From CAYICL01 sp964361885 (GTDB lineage: Bacteria; Patescibacteriota; Microgenomatia; UBA1400; CG1-02-47-37): 15,943 nt of DNA. Below, one piece after another: positions 5,343 through 11,740 of this stretch. A model generated the notes under the pieces. The model did not search any database. It was not told where the DNA came from and was given only the letters and a program-made list of their open reading frames with translations. Within the stretch, counting starts at the first letter, position 1; the number at the start of each line of letters is the position of its first letter. A program made the position numbers and the translations under genes. The DNA is taken from contig CAYICL010000014.1 of assembly GCA_964361885.1 (NCBI GenBank), forward strand, positions 1-15,943, written 5' to 3'.

Positions 5343-7159
5343 GCGACTACTTTCTGCATCTCAAACAATCTTTCTAATTCTTTTTTACTGGTCGCTTCAT
5401 TCACGCTCTTATCATCCCTAAAACTAATCAACCTCGGAAACCTTAAAGCCAAACCAAATGCGTGGATCGGACTTCTGGTAATCTCGTCCGCCATTATCTC
5501 CACCACCATCTCCGGCTTTACCCACACATCGCAATTCAGATTTTTATCGACTAAATATTCTTTCGGTTTATTTCGAATTTCGTGCTTCGTGCTTCGTGCT
5601 TTTAATTCCCGCCACTGCTCGTCCGATAAACCGGTGCCGATCTTGGCGATTGATCCAATAATATATTCCTGTTTCGAATTTCGTGCTTCGGATTTCGTGC
5701 TTCCGTTGGCGGGCACGCCAACGAGAAACGCCCCAATTCCAAACCCGCTTCGCTTCCCCTTCCCCGCATAATACCCCATCACCACTGTATCTACGGTATC
5801 CACCAGTTCGCCTTCAGTGGTTTTTTTAAACTTCACCCAGTTAAAATTCCTGGAACCGGCTTGATACGCTGTCGTCAGCTTCTTGCACATCACTCCCTCT
5901 AAACCCAGCTTTAAATACTTGGTCATTAATTCTCTCAACCGCTTCACATCACTAACAATCTCTTGATTCGAAAGAATCAACCCCTCCGAAGCTTTAGCGA
6001 AGGGGGGTCGCTTGTTAAATACCTTTTCCAATCGCTTTCTTCTCTCTTGAAACGGTTTCTCAATCAAGTTCTCTCCGTCTATATATAGTAGATCATACAC
6101 AAACACTTTAACCGGCAATTTATCCGCCTGCTGGCTGACCCCATGCTTTCTCTTTCTGGTTACCGTATCCTGAAATCCTAATAACCTGCCCGTCTTTGGA
6201 TCATAAGCCACTGCTTCACCGTCCAAAATTACCTGCTTTACCTTTAAAGCTTCCGCTGCTGTGACAATCTCCGGAAACATTTGAGTCTGGTTATCCAGAT
6301 TCCGGCTGAAAATCCGCACCAGCTTCCCCTGCCCTCCGCCAAACAAATTCTCTTGGGTCGCCAACTGCGCCTGTCTGCCACTGTCAAAATGAATCTGAAC
6401 TCTTAAACCATCCCACTTCCCCTCCACTGCGAACACCTCCAGTTTCTCTACGATTTTTTCCGCGCTCGGTAGCCTTTCCGCTTGAGCCGCCCTGATCGGC
6501 ACTCCAACTTTAACCTTAATCCCGGCCACTCCCTTTAAACCCTCTTTTTTAAACACTGTGGCAATCCGGCCGATATCCGCGCTGACATTAAAAGCTCTTT
6601 CCAAATTCACCCTCAAGCTCTTATCTCCCTTTTCCATCCAGGATAAAGCATCCAAAACCGTCATGGACGAAAACCCCAACCGTAACTTATTCACCGGAAT
6701 CCGCACGACAAACTTAGCCGAGACTAAGTCCAAATCCTTTAACAACCTGGCCATGCTCTGCACCTTCCTGTCCTGGCTGCCCTGCCCCTCATCTACGGCC
6801 ACATCCATCAATCGTTTATAAACTTCCGCCACCGACAAATTTTTTCTAGACGCTAATTCACTAGACGCTAAACGCTGAATCACTTCTCCCAAATCACCTA
6901 TCTGTTTAAACTCTTTGGCAATTCTTTTCAGCTCCGCTCCGTAAGCCGCTGACAAAACTCTTAGCATCATCTTCTCCGCCAAATTAAACTCTATGCCTTC
7001 AAATTTGGGCCGCATTGTTCCTAAGGCCAAATATACTATCTGGTCAATCTCATCCACTGTCGCCTCTTTAAACACTTGTCCTAATATTTCGGTCATCTTC
7101 AAGCGCGATGCCGTCTTTTCAATCCTGTCAAAATATTCTGCCAGCTTTTTAAACTTCAT
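5339..7159 (-). CDS. ATP-dependent DNA ligase (archaeal/LIG1-type)
   Basis: A 606-residue ATP-dependent DNA ligase that seals nicks through an enzyme-AMP intermediate. An N-terminal DNA-binding domain (about 1-220) precedes the nucleotidyltransferase core: motif I KWDGLR with Lys248, motif III ILDGEAVAYD, motif IV EGVMCKK and motif V WVKFKK. The OB domain ends with EITRSPIHAFGLALRFPR. Several stretches are absent from typical relatives and sit at loops: LASSELASRK (98-106), a Gln/Gly-rich segment (260-278), PPFAKASEGLILSNQ (385-399), GVPANGSTKSEARNSKQ (481-497) and RSTKHEIRNK (519-529). Four of these coincide with DNA repeats. All catalytic motifs are intact, so it is probably functional. TATAAT ends 6 nt before the ATG and no Shine-Dalgarno is seen. 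It stands alone between the methyltransferase-like gene and the toxin island. Confidence 0.92.
   Translation of the reverse strand: MKFKKLAEYFDRIEKTASRLKMTEILGQVFKEATVDEIDQIVYLALGTMRPKFEGIEFNLAEKMMLRVLSAAYGAELKRIAKEFKQIGDLGEVIQRLASSELASRKNLSVAEVYKRLMDVAVDEGQGSQDRKVQSMARLLKDLDLVSAKFVVRIPVNKLRLGFSSMTVLDALSWMEKGDKSLRVNLERAFNVSADIGRIATVFKKEGLKGVAGIKVKVGVPIRAAQAERLPSAEKIVEKLEVFAVEGKWDGLRVQIHFDSGRQAQLATQENLFGGGQGKLVRIFSRNLDNQTQMFPEIVTAAEALKVKQVILDGEAVAYDPKTGRLLGFQDTVTRKRKHGVSQQADKLPVKVFVYDLLYIDGENLIEKPFQERRKRLEKVFNKRPPFAKASEGLILSNQEIVSDVKRLRELMTKYLKLGLEGVMCKKLTTAYQAGSRNFNWVKFKKTTEGELVDTVDTVVMGYYAGKGKRSGFGIGAFLVGVPANGSTKSEARNSKQEYIIGSIAKIGTGLSDEQWRELKARSTKHEIRNKPKEYLVDKNLNCDVWVKPEMVVEIMADEITRSPIHAFGLALRFPRLISFRDDKSVNEATSKKELERLFEMQKVVA
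5571..5604 (-). repeat. GCACGAA-type repeat, second copy, in frame in the ligase
   Basis: On the minus strand GCACGAA or close variants are repeated and end in a 19-nt block, CGAAGCACGAAATTCGAAA (5571-5589), identical to one at 5672-5690. Here it is read as RSTKHEIRNK. The copies are 101 bp apart, so they are read in different frames. Confidence 0.8.
5671..5723 (-). repeat. Hairpin plus GCACGAA-type repeat, in frame in the ligase
   Basis: An 8-bp palindrome with arms CGTTGGCG/CGCCAACG (5704-5723, loop 4 nt) is followed on the minus strand by a GCACGAAAT-rich tail (5671-5703). Together they encode GVPANGSTKSEARNSKQ, in a loop before the EYIIGSIAKIG strand of the ligase OB domain. Confidence 0.75.
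5963..6007 (-). repeat. FAKASEG-type quasi-palindrome plus GAAA hairpin, in frame in the ligase
   Basis: Plus-strand 5981-6007 is a quasi-palindrome with CCCC/GGGG ends around CGAAGCTTTAGCGAAG; the minus strand encodes PPFAKASEGL. Directly next to it is a perfect 7-bp hairpin with arms TTGATTC/GAATCAA and loop GAAA (5963-5980). The pair is inserted in a surface region between motifs III and IV. I recall FAKASEG-type peptides as recurrent in CPR proteins. Confidence 0.7.
6846..6875 (-). repeat. 15-bp tandem repeat in the ligase
   Basis: CTAGACGCTAA occurs at 6846-6856 and 6861-6871 in a 15-bp period, encoding LASSE-LASRK in the N-terminal domain. The five-codon period keeps the frame. Relatives have no equivalent repeat here, from memory. 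Confidence 0.6.
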
Positions 7160-7165
7160 AAATCA

Positions 7166-7171
7166 ATTATA
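7166..7171 (-). promoter_or_regulatory. -10 box for the DNA ligase gene
   Basis: A perfect TATAAT lies 6 nt before the ligase ATG at 7159 and 9 nt after the stop of the upstream gene. A TTGCCA -35-like hexamer is 19 bp away, longer than ideal. Leaderless start likely. Confidence 0.55.
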
Positions 7172-7179
7172 GCGCCCAA

Positions 7180-8058
7180 TTATGGTTTTCTGGCAACATA
7201 AAAATTTGGCAAAAAACAAAATGGTTGTTCAAAAACAAGCCATTTTCTCCCATCCTCTGTTTTTACCTCATTACACAAATTTAGATTCCAAAAAAAGCTG
7301 TTTCCTGGTGCTTTTTCTATTTGTTCCAGATATTTTTGATATTCCGATTCTGTTAAAGCCATTTTAAAAACATCTTTTTCTACCCGACAACTTAAAACAG
7401 AAAACCCTATCTTTTCTAATATCTTCCCTAAATTAAGCATAAACCTGGGGTTAAATTCAAACCCGCGCCGCTGATATTCATTCCGATTATGCTGTAAAAC
7501 ATAGATTCCACCTGGCTTGAGCACCCGCCAGTCTTCTTCAAAAAAAGAACCAAATAATCTTTCACTACTATCACCCTTTTGTTTATACTGTTCCGCCACA
7601 TAAATCGAGGTTCCCCTATCAAAAACTACATCATATTTATCGGCCGGGCTGTTAATTTTAGCCACGCCGCTATCGCGTCCTAACCAACCAACAGTAGCCA
7701 ATCTCATTTCTAAGCCTTGACGTAATTCTTCAATTTGGCGGCGATAAAGATCCACGTTACCCCAGCCGCTGATAATGCCTGCCTCAGAATCATGAATTTG
7801 GCCATAAATCTGTCTACTTTCATCTTTTGGATCATTAATATCAACTTGTCCCTGATCGCAAATTTTACAAATAGCCAAACATGACGGATCCTGTCTTATT
7901 TCTTCATTAACGCCATGTACTAAAACTTGATCCGCTGGCTTAAAAATTTTCTCTAATACTTGCCACGATTCCCTGCAACCATCCAATCTAACTTCCAGCT
8001 CCCTTAACCCACCACCTCTTCTATCAATCAATACATCAGGTCTAGGAAAATTTGTCAT
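7180..8058 (-). CDS. Methyltransferase-like protein, function unassigned
   Basis: A 292-residue soluble protein that I cannot place firmly. The middle and C-terminal parts carry a late class I methyltransferase pattern: YDVVFDRGTSIYVAE, then LFGSFFEEDWRVLKPGGIYVLQHN (a VLKPGG post-motif), then a helix and GFSVLSCRVEKDVFKMAL. The N-terminal 110 residues hold no clear GxGxG SAM motif but contain a Cys cluster (CLAICKICDQG) and HGVNEEIRQDP. If it is a methyltransferase its SAM loop is unusual. TAGAAT, in the extended form TGA-TAGAAT, ends 8 nt before the ATG; an AGGT could also serve as a weak Shine-Dalgarno. It is separated from the Fic gene by a large hairpin and probably transcribed alone. 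Confidence 0.6.
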   Translation of the reverse strand: MTNFPRPDVLIDRRGGGLRELEVRLDGCRESWQVLEKIFKPADQVLVHGVNEEIRQDPSCLAICKICDQGQVDINDPKDESRQIYGQIHDSEAGIISGWGNVDLYRRQIEELRQGLEMRLATVGWLGRDSGVAKINSPADKYDVVFDRGTSIYVAEQYKQKGDSSERLFGSFFEEDWRVLKPGGIYVLQHNRNEYQRRGFEFNPRFMLNLGKILEKIGFSVLSCRVEKDVFKMALTESEYQKYLEQIEKAPGNSFFWNLNLCNEVKTEDGRKWLVFEQPFCFLPNFYVARKP

Positions 8059-8066
8059 ATCGACCT

Positions 8067-8072
8067 ATTCTA
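8067..8072 (-). promoter_or_regulatory. Extended -10 for the methyltransferase-like gene
   Basis: TGA-TAGAAT ends 8 nt before the ATG at 8058; no good -35 is seen. Confidence 0.45.
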
Positions 8073-8090
8073 TCAAACAGTCATGGTTTT

Positions 8091-8175
8091 TGGCGCAGGC
8101 AGATAAATTTCAGGAGCGCAATCATGTCCGCCTGAGGCGGACGCGTGAGCACCTGGAAATTTCGTCTGCCGAGCC
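8091..8175. repeat. Large intergenic hairpin (about 35-bp arms)
   Basis: A perfect inner hairpin with arms GTCCGCC/GGCGGAC and loop TGA (8126-8142) sits inside an imperfect outer stem. Outer arms pair GGCAGA-TA-AATTTC with GAAATTT-CG-TCTGCC and TGGC with GCCA at the ends. It fills most of the gap between the Fic stop and the next promoter. It has no T-run on either side, so it is not a standard terminator. It may be a palindromic repeat or the remnant of a small mobile element. Confidence 0.7.
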
Positions 8176-8183
8176 ATCATCTT

Positions 8184-9257
8184 TTACTTCCTCATCACAT
8201 AATAAGCCGCTTTTGTCTTACCCCGCTTCTTTAACACCCCTTTACTCATTAAGTCTTTAATATCCCGCAAAACCGTGTCATCGGAAATCATCGGAAACAA
8301 ATCTCTGGCATCTTTCATTAAAAGTTTCTCATTGTCGGTTACATATTCAATCAACTTAATCTGCCTTTCCGACAAAGCAATCTGCCTGCCTAATCTGTCC
8401 CGCCAGCGGAAATCAATTGACAAGCTCCTGACTCTTTCCTTTATCTTGGTCAGTTCCACTCCCAAAGCTTTGGTAAAAAACTCCAGCCACGGGGTTAAAT
8501 CACTCTGTTTTTTGGCTACGGCCTGCAAAGCCGCATAGTGTTCTTCGGCATTTTTATCAAAATACTCCTCAATCGAAAAAAATCGTTTAATATCATAACC
8601 TTCCCTAAGCAGCACCAATAGGGCAAATGCCCTCGCCACCCGGCCATTACCGTCAATAAACGGATGGATCCTCACCAACTCATAATGAGTAATTCCTGCC
8701 CTCAGAATCGGGTGAACGTCCTTTCCCTCATCGCTATTTAACCAGTCAAAAAACTCTTCGATTTGCACTTTCACCTCCACCGGCAATGGCGGCTTAAAGC
8801 TCACCTCACCGGTAGCGCTGTTCTTAATTACCACTCTCGTATCCCGGTACTCTCCGGATTTTTTCCTCTCCAAAATCTTTTCTGTCGTCAGCTCATGAAT
8901 CTTTTTTAGCCACACTTCACTGTACCTGGCGACTCCGCCCCCTGCCTCCTCCAAATTATATCTCTCCCCCAATTTATCAATGTAGTCAATAACATTCCGG
9001 TAATTAATCACTTCCTGAATATCCCTGTCTCTGGCAATCACTTCCTCTCCCTGCATCACCCTTTGGGCTTGGGAAAAATTCAACTCATTGCCTTCAATTC
9101 TGGTGCCGAAATGGACTGTCCTGACTCTGGCTTCCTCAATAAACTTGGCTTCCCAGGCCGGCACCATCACCGCATAATCAATCACTTCTTTGGCACCTTC
9201 AATAATGCCGATGTACTTTAAAATTGAATTAGAAATATTAAACTTGGGTTTAAACAT
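8184..9257 (-). CDS. Fic-domain AMP-transferase with C-terminal winged helix
   Basis: A 357-residue Fic protein, predicted to transfer AMP from ATP to a protein Ser, Thr or Tyr. The core motif HPFIDGNGR (residues 198-206) is complete, with catalytic His198. The N-terminal segment GTRIEGNE (51-58) matches the inhibitory-helix motif of class II Fic proteins, with Glu55 expected to block ATP; the usual first Ser is Gly. The last 70 residues (LSERQIKLIEYV, then DTVLRDIKDLMSKGVLKKRG) form a winged helix-turn-helix, common in this subgroup. The start at 9257 is chosen over an in-frame ATG at 9416, because the longer form would overlap the upstream gene, run through the terminator and promoter, and add unrelated residues. 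No antitoxin partner is adjacent. Confidence 0.9.
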   Translation of the reverse strand: MFKPKFNISNSILKYIGIIEGAKEVIDYAVMVPAWEAKFIEEARVRTVHFGTRIEGNELNFSQAQRVMQGEEVIARDRDIQEVINYRNVIDYIDKLGERYNLEEAGGGVARYSEVWLKKIHELTTEKILERKKSGEYRDTRVVIKNSATGEVSFKPPLPVEVKVQIEEFFDWLNSDEGKDVHPILRAGITHYELVRIHPFIDGNGRVARAFALLVLLREGYDIKRFFSIEEYFDKNAEEHYAALQAVAKKQSDLTPWLEFFTKALGVELTKIKERVRSLSIDFRWRDRLGRQIALSERQIKLIEYVTDNEKLLMKDARDLFPMISDDTVLRDIKDLMSKGVLKKRGKTKAAYYVMRK

Positions 9258-9266
9258 AAAGCTTGT

Positions 9267-9299
9267 CCCGCATAGCTTTAGCGACGTGGGAATTCCCGC
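9267..9299. repeat. AGCTTTAGCG-type palindrome with GGGAATTCCC hairpin
   Basis: CCCGC and GTGGG flank a GC-TTTA-GC core (shared AGCTTTAGCG at 9274-9283), followed by the palindrome GGGAATTCCC (9288-9297). The core also occurs in the ligase repeat at 5990-5999. It lies in the leader of the Fic gene, where it could fold in the mRNA. Confidence 0.55.
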
Positions 9300-9303
9300 A
9301 ACA

Positions 9304-9332
9304 ATTATCGCACCTTTTGCGGTAAAAAACAA
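9304..9332 (-). promoter_or_regulatory. Promoter of the fic gene
   Basis: TTGTTT (9327-9332), a 17-bp spacer and GATAAT (9304-9309) give a predicted leader of about 40 nt before the ATG at 9257. The -35 lies in the T-run of the upstream terminator. Confidence 0.5.
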
Positions 9333-9353
9333 GCAAGCGGCTAAATAGCCTGC
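9323..9353 (-). terminator. Likely rho-independent terminator after guaB
   Basis: On the minus strand a GGCTA/TAGCC stem (9339-9350), extended by GC pairs around one bulged base, is followed by a T-rich tract ending in six T's. It begins a few bases after the guaB stop. The stem is short, so strength is uncertain. Confidence 0.5.
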
Positions 9354-9357
9354 GGAC

Positions 9358-10410
9358 TTACTCCCACATGATATGTGCCTGGTTTTCCCTGATTGTGGCC
9401 TTTGATACCAAAACAAACTGGGCTTTCTCTTGAAATTCGATTATATCTTTAGCTCCAGTATAAGTCATGGCGCTTCTTAAACCCGCTGCCAGATCATTAA
9501 TCACCTGTGTTGCCGACCCCTTGACTTCCACCATCGTATAAATCCCCTCGGCCGCCCTAAACTCACCCATCTCTACCCCATTATCCTTCATATAATCAGC
9601 CGAGGCCTGACCTCGGGCTTTTTTCTTGCCGCCAATCGTCTCCCCCGGTGTTTCTTCTGTTCCGGCTAGTAAAGAGCCAATCATCACCAAATCCGCCCCT
9701 GCGGCTATCGCTTTGGCCATATCTGCCGGCTTTCTGATCCCGCCGTCGGCAATAATTTGTAAACCGCTCTCTGCTGTTTCCAAAACTGCTGCCATCTGCG
9801 GTATTCCGGCTCCGGCCACTAATCTGGTAATACACAACCCGCCCGGACCGACTCCCACTCTGGCAATTTCCAAACCGGCCTTCTTGTACTCTATGGCCTG
9901 TACATAACTGGCAATATTCCCCGCAATCACGGTTAAATTAAACTTTTTCTTAATCTCTCTGGCTGCTTGAATCACCCGCTGCATCCCGCCGTGAGCCACA
10001 TCCAAAAGCACCACTTTAGCTCCCCACTGTTTAAACGCTTTGGCTTGGGCTAAATAATCTTTCAAGCCAATCGCGTAAACACAATTAATTTTTTCTTTGC
10101 TAAATTGCCGGCATAATCGGCCGTTTTTCTTTAAATCACCTCTTGGCAAAGTCCCGATCCCGCCCATTTTATGCATCAGCCGGACCATTTTCTCTCCGCA
10201 AATCGTATCCATCGGTGCCGCAATAATTGGCTTGGTTAGCTTAAAAGGCCCTAATTTAACCGAAATGTCCGGTGTTTGGCGCGATACCACTTTTGTCTCC
10301 GCCTGCGGCACGATTAAAACATCATCATAAGTAATCTCGCACGGATTAGCCCCGGTTATTTCCGGCCAAACCTCAATTTTTCCTAAAGCTTTATAAAAAA
10401 CCTTACCCAT
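9358..10410 (-). CDS. guaB: IMP dehydrogenase-like protein without CBS domains
   Basis: A 350-residue TIM-barrel protein of the IMPDH/GMP reductase family. IMPDH converts IMP to XMP with NAD+. The barrel shows EITYDDVLIVPQ (residues 25-36), LDVAHGG, the catalytic loop GPGGLCITR with Cys193, and DGGIRKPADMAKAIAAGAD followed by GSLLAGTEETPGE. The last two and LVAGAGIPQ favour IMPDH over GMP reductase. The tandem CBS domains of typical IMPDH (about 480-500 residues) are absent, and the flap lacks the usual Arg-Tyr pair (ADYMK), so activity is less certain. The start at 10410 has AGGAG 7 nt upstream; the ATG at 10455 lies inside a palindromic repeat and is rejected. It is the third gene of the purB-purA-guaB operon. 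Confidence 0.85.
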   Translation of the reverse strand: MGKVFYKALGKIEVWPEITGANPCEITYDDVLIVPQAETKVVSRQTPDISVKLGPFKLTKPIIAAPMDTICGEKMVRLMHKMGGIGTLPRGDLKKNGRLCRQFSKEKINCVYAIGLKDYLAQAKAFKQWGAKVVLLDVAHGGMQRVIQAAREIKKKFNLTVIAGNIASYVQAIEYKKAGLEIARVGVGPGGLCITRLVAGAGIPQMAAVLETAESGLQIIADGGIRKPADMAKAIAAGADLVMIGSLLAGTEETPGETIGGKKKARGQASADYMKDNGVEMGEFRAAEGIYTMVEVKGSATQVINDLAAGLRSAMTYTGAKDIIEFQEKAQFVLVSKATIRENQAHIMWE

Positions 10411-10417
10411 ATTTTTA

Positions 10418-10422
10418 CTCCT
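10418..10422 (-). promoter_or_regulatory. Shine-Dalgarno that fixes the guaB start
   Basis: AGGAG, 7 nt before the ATG at 10410. The upstream in-frame ATG at 10455 has no such site and lies within hairpin 2 of a repeat. Confidence 0.7.
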
Positions 10423-10439
10423 ATCTTCTATCAATTTCT

Positions 10440-10501
10440 GAATGGCGAATGCCATTCAATCATTAATTTCTATAACCGACTTTACCCGGCGCATGCCGGG
10501 T
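10440..10501 (-). repeat. Palindromic element copy 3, at the purA-guaB junction
   Basis: On the minus strand: hairpin 1 with arms ACCCGGC/GCCGGGT and loop ATGC (10484-10501), a 26-nt spacer starting AAAGTCGGTTA (10458-10483), and hairpin 2 with arms GAATGGC/GCCATTC and loop ATTC (10440-10457). All stem bases pair. It encodes the last ten or so residues of PurA (RHAPGKVGYRN) and the stop, and fills nearly the whole gap before guaB. Confidence 0.85.
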
Positions 10502-11740
10502 AATTATCTGCTCTCTGCCTGGACCCACTCCGATTAATTCAATCGGTAATCCGGTCAACTGCTCCACTCTGTTTATATACTCTCTTGCTGACTTAGGCAA
10601 CCGGCTAAACTGCCTCACTTTGGTAATATCTTCCTGCCAACCGGGTAATTCCTCATAAACCATCTTGGCCTTTTCCAGCCTTTCTAAATCCACTGTAAAC
10701 TTCGGCCCGGTTTTAATTTTTATCCGCTTAATTCCCGTTAACACGTCCAACTTGGTCATAACTAAAGCATCCAAGCCATTGACTGCGGCCGCATATTTAA
10801 TTATGGTTGCGTCCAGCCAACCGCACCGCCTCGGCCGCCCTGTCGTGGTGCCGTATTCATCGCCCACTTCCCTTAATCTGTCCCCGGTTTTATTTAACAG
10901 CTCTGTTGGAAACGGCCCGGCTCCCACTCTGGTAGTGTAAGCTTTAACCACCCCGATCACTTTTAATTCTCTTGGCCGCCAGCCGCTGCCTGTATATAAA
11001 CCCCCGATCGTCGGGTTGGATGAAGTCACAAACGGATAAGTCCCGTGGCTGATATCCAACAGTGTCGCTTGGGCGCCTTCAAAAATAATCTCCCCTTTCT
11101 TTTTCTCCACCTCCGATAAAAACTCGGTCACGTCACCGATCCTCACCAAAGGATTTTTCTTAATTTGGCTTAACCACTGCCAGCACCGGTTAACTATTTC
11201 CGTTCCGCTTAAATCAAACTTTCCCCCCATCAGTTTAATCAGTTTTTTATTCCAAACCAATTCCTCTTTCACCCGTTGAATCAGTCTTTTTTTGTCATTC
11301 GTATCTATCATTCTTATCCCTCTCCTTCCCATTACATCTTCATAAGTCGGTCCAATCCCCCGGCCGGTAGTGCCGATCTTACCGCCCTCAATCCCGTCTC
11401 TCACTTTATGCCACGCCATGATCAAATGGCATTTTTCGCTGATTAAAATCCTGGCATGGTTTTTATTAACCCGGTTTTCCAATGTTTTAATCTCTCCGGC
11501 TAAAACCTCCGGATCAATAATTACCCCGTTGCCGATCACGCAAGTCTTATCCTGATATAAAATTCCTGACGGAATTAAATGAAACGCATGCTTTTCGCCC
11601 TTAACTACCACTGTATGCCCGGCATTATTCCCGCCCTGGTACCGCACCACTGCCTTGATTTTTCTGTTTTTAGCTAAAGTGTCGACAATCTTACCCTTAC
11701 CTTCATCTCCCCATTGCGTCCCGATCACTGCCAGATTCAT
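10463..11740 (-). CDS. purA: Adenylosuccinate synthetase
   Basis: A 425-residue enzyme that joins IMP and aspartate using GTP, the first step from IMP to AMP. All signatures are present: QWGDEGKGKIVD near residue 9, GGNNAGHTVV, GTTGRGIGPTYEDVMGRRGIR, TYPFVTSSNPTIGG, GVVKAYTTRVGAGPFPTE and TTGRPRRCGWLD. Length is normal. It overlaps purB by 4 bp (ATGA), with AGGGG 6 nt upstream. The C-terminus after GPGREQIIT is supplied by a palindromic repeat and differs from the usual ending; this lies past the conserved GPxRxxT region, so the enzyme should work. Confidence 0.96.
   Translation of the reverse strand: MNLAVIGTQWGDEGKGKIVDTLAKNRKIKAVVRYQGGNNAGHTVVVKGEKHAFHLIPSGILYQDKTCVIGNGVIIDPEVLAGEIKTLENRVNKNHARILISEKCHLIMAWHKVRDGIEGGKIGTTGRGIGPTYEDVMGRRGIRMIDTNDKKRLIQRVKEELVWNKKLIKLMGGKFDLSGTEIVNRCWQWLSQIKKNPLVRIGDVTEFLSEVEKKKGEIIFEGAQATLLDISHGTYPFVTSSNPTIGGLYTGSGWRPRELKVIGVVKAYTTRVGAGPFPTELLNKTGDRLREVGDEYGTTTGRPRRCGWLDATIIKYAAAVNGLDALVMTKLDVLTGIKRIKIKTGPKFTVDLERLEKAKMVYEELPGWQEDITKVRQFSRLPKSAREYINRVEQLTGLPIELIGVGPGREQIITRHAPGKVGYRN

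Noticed and set aside
5571..5703. CRISPR array or tandem repeat array
   Set aside because: Only two short blocks, within a coding frame, with no regular spacers and no cas genes nearby.
5339..7159. Archaeal origin of the window because of the ligase type
   Set aside because: The promoters have bacterial -10/-35 boxes, a rho-independent terminator is likely, and the repeats are of CPR type. This ligase type also occurs in CPR bacteria.
8091..8175. Rho-independent terminator after fic
   Set aside because: No T-run follows the stem in either direction, and the stem is much longer than usual.
9258..9416. N-terminal extension of the Fic protein from the ATG at 9416
   Set aside because: It overlaps guaB, passes through the terminator, the promoter and a palindrome, and the added residues are not Fic-like. 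MFKPKFNIS at 9257 is a typical Fic N-terminus.
10411..10455. Longer guaB start at 10455
   Set aside because: The ATG lies in hairpin 2 of a repeat, and AGGAG with proper spacing precedes the ATG at 10410.
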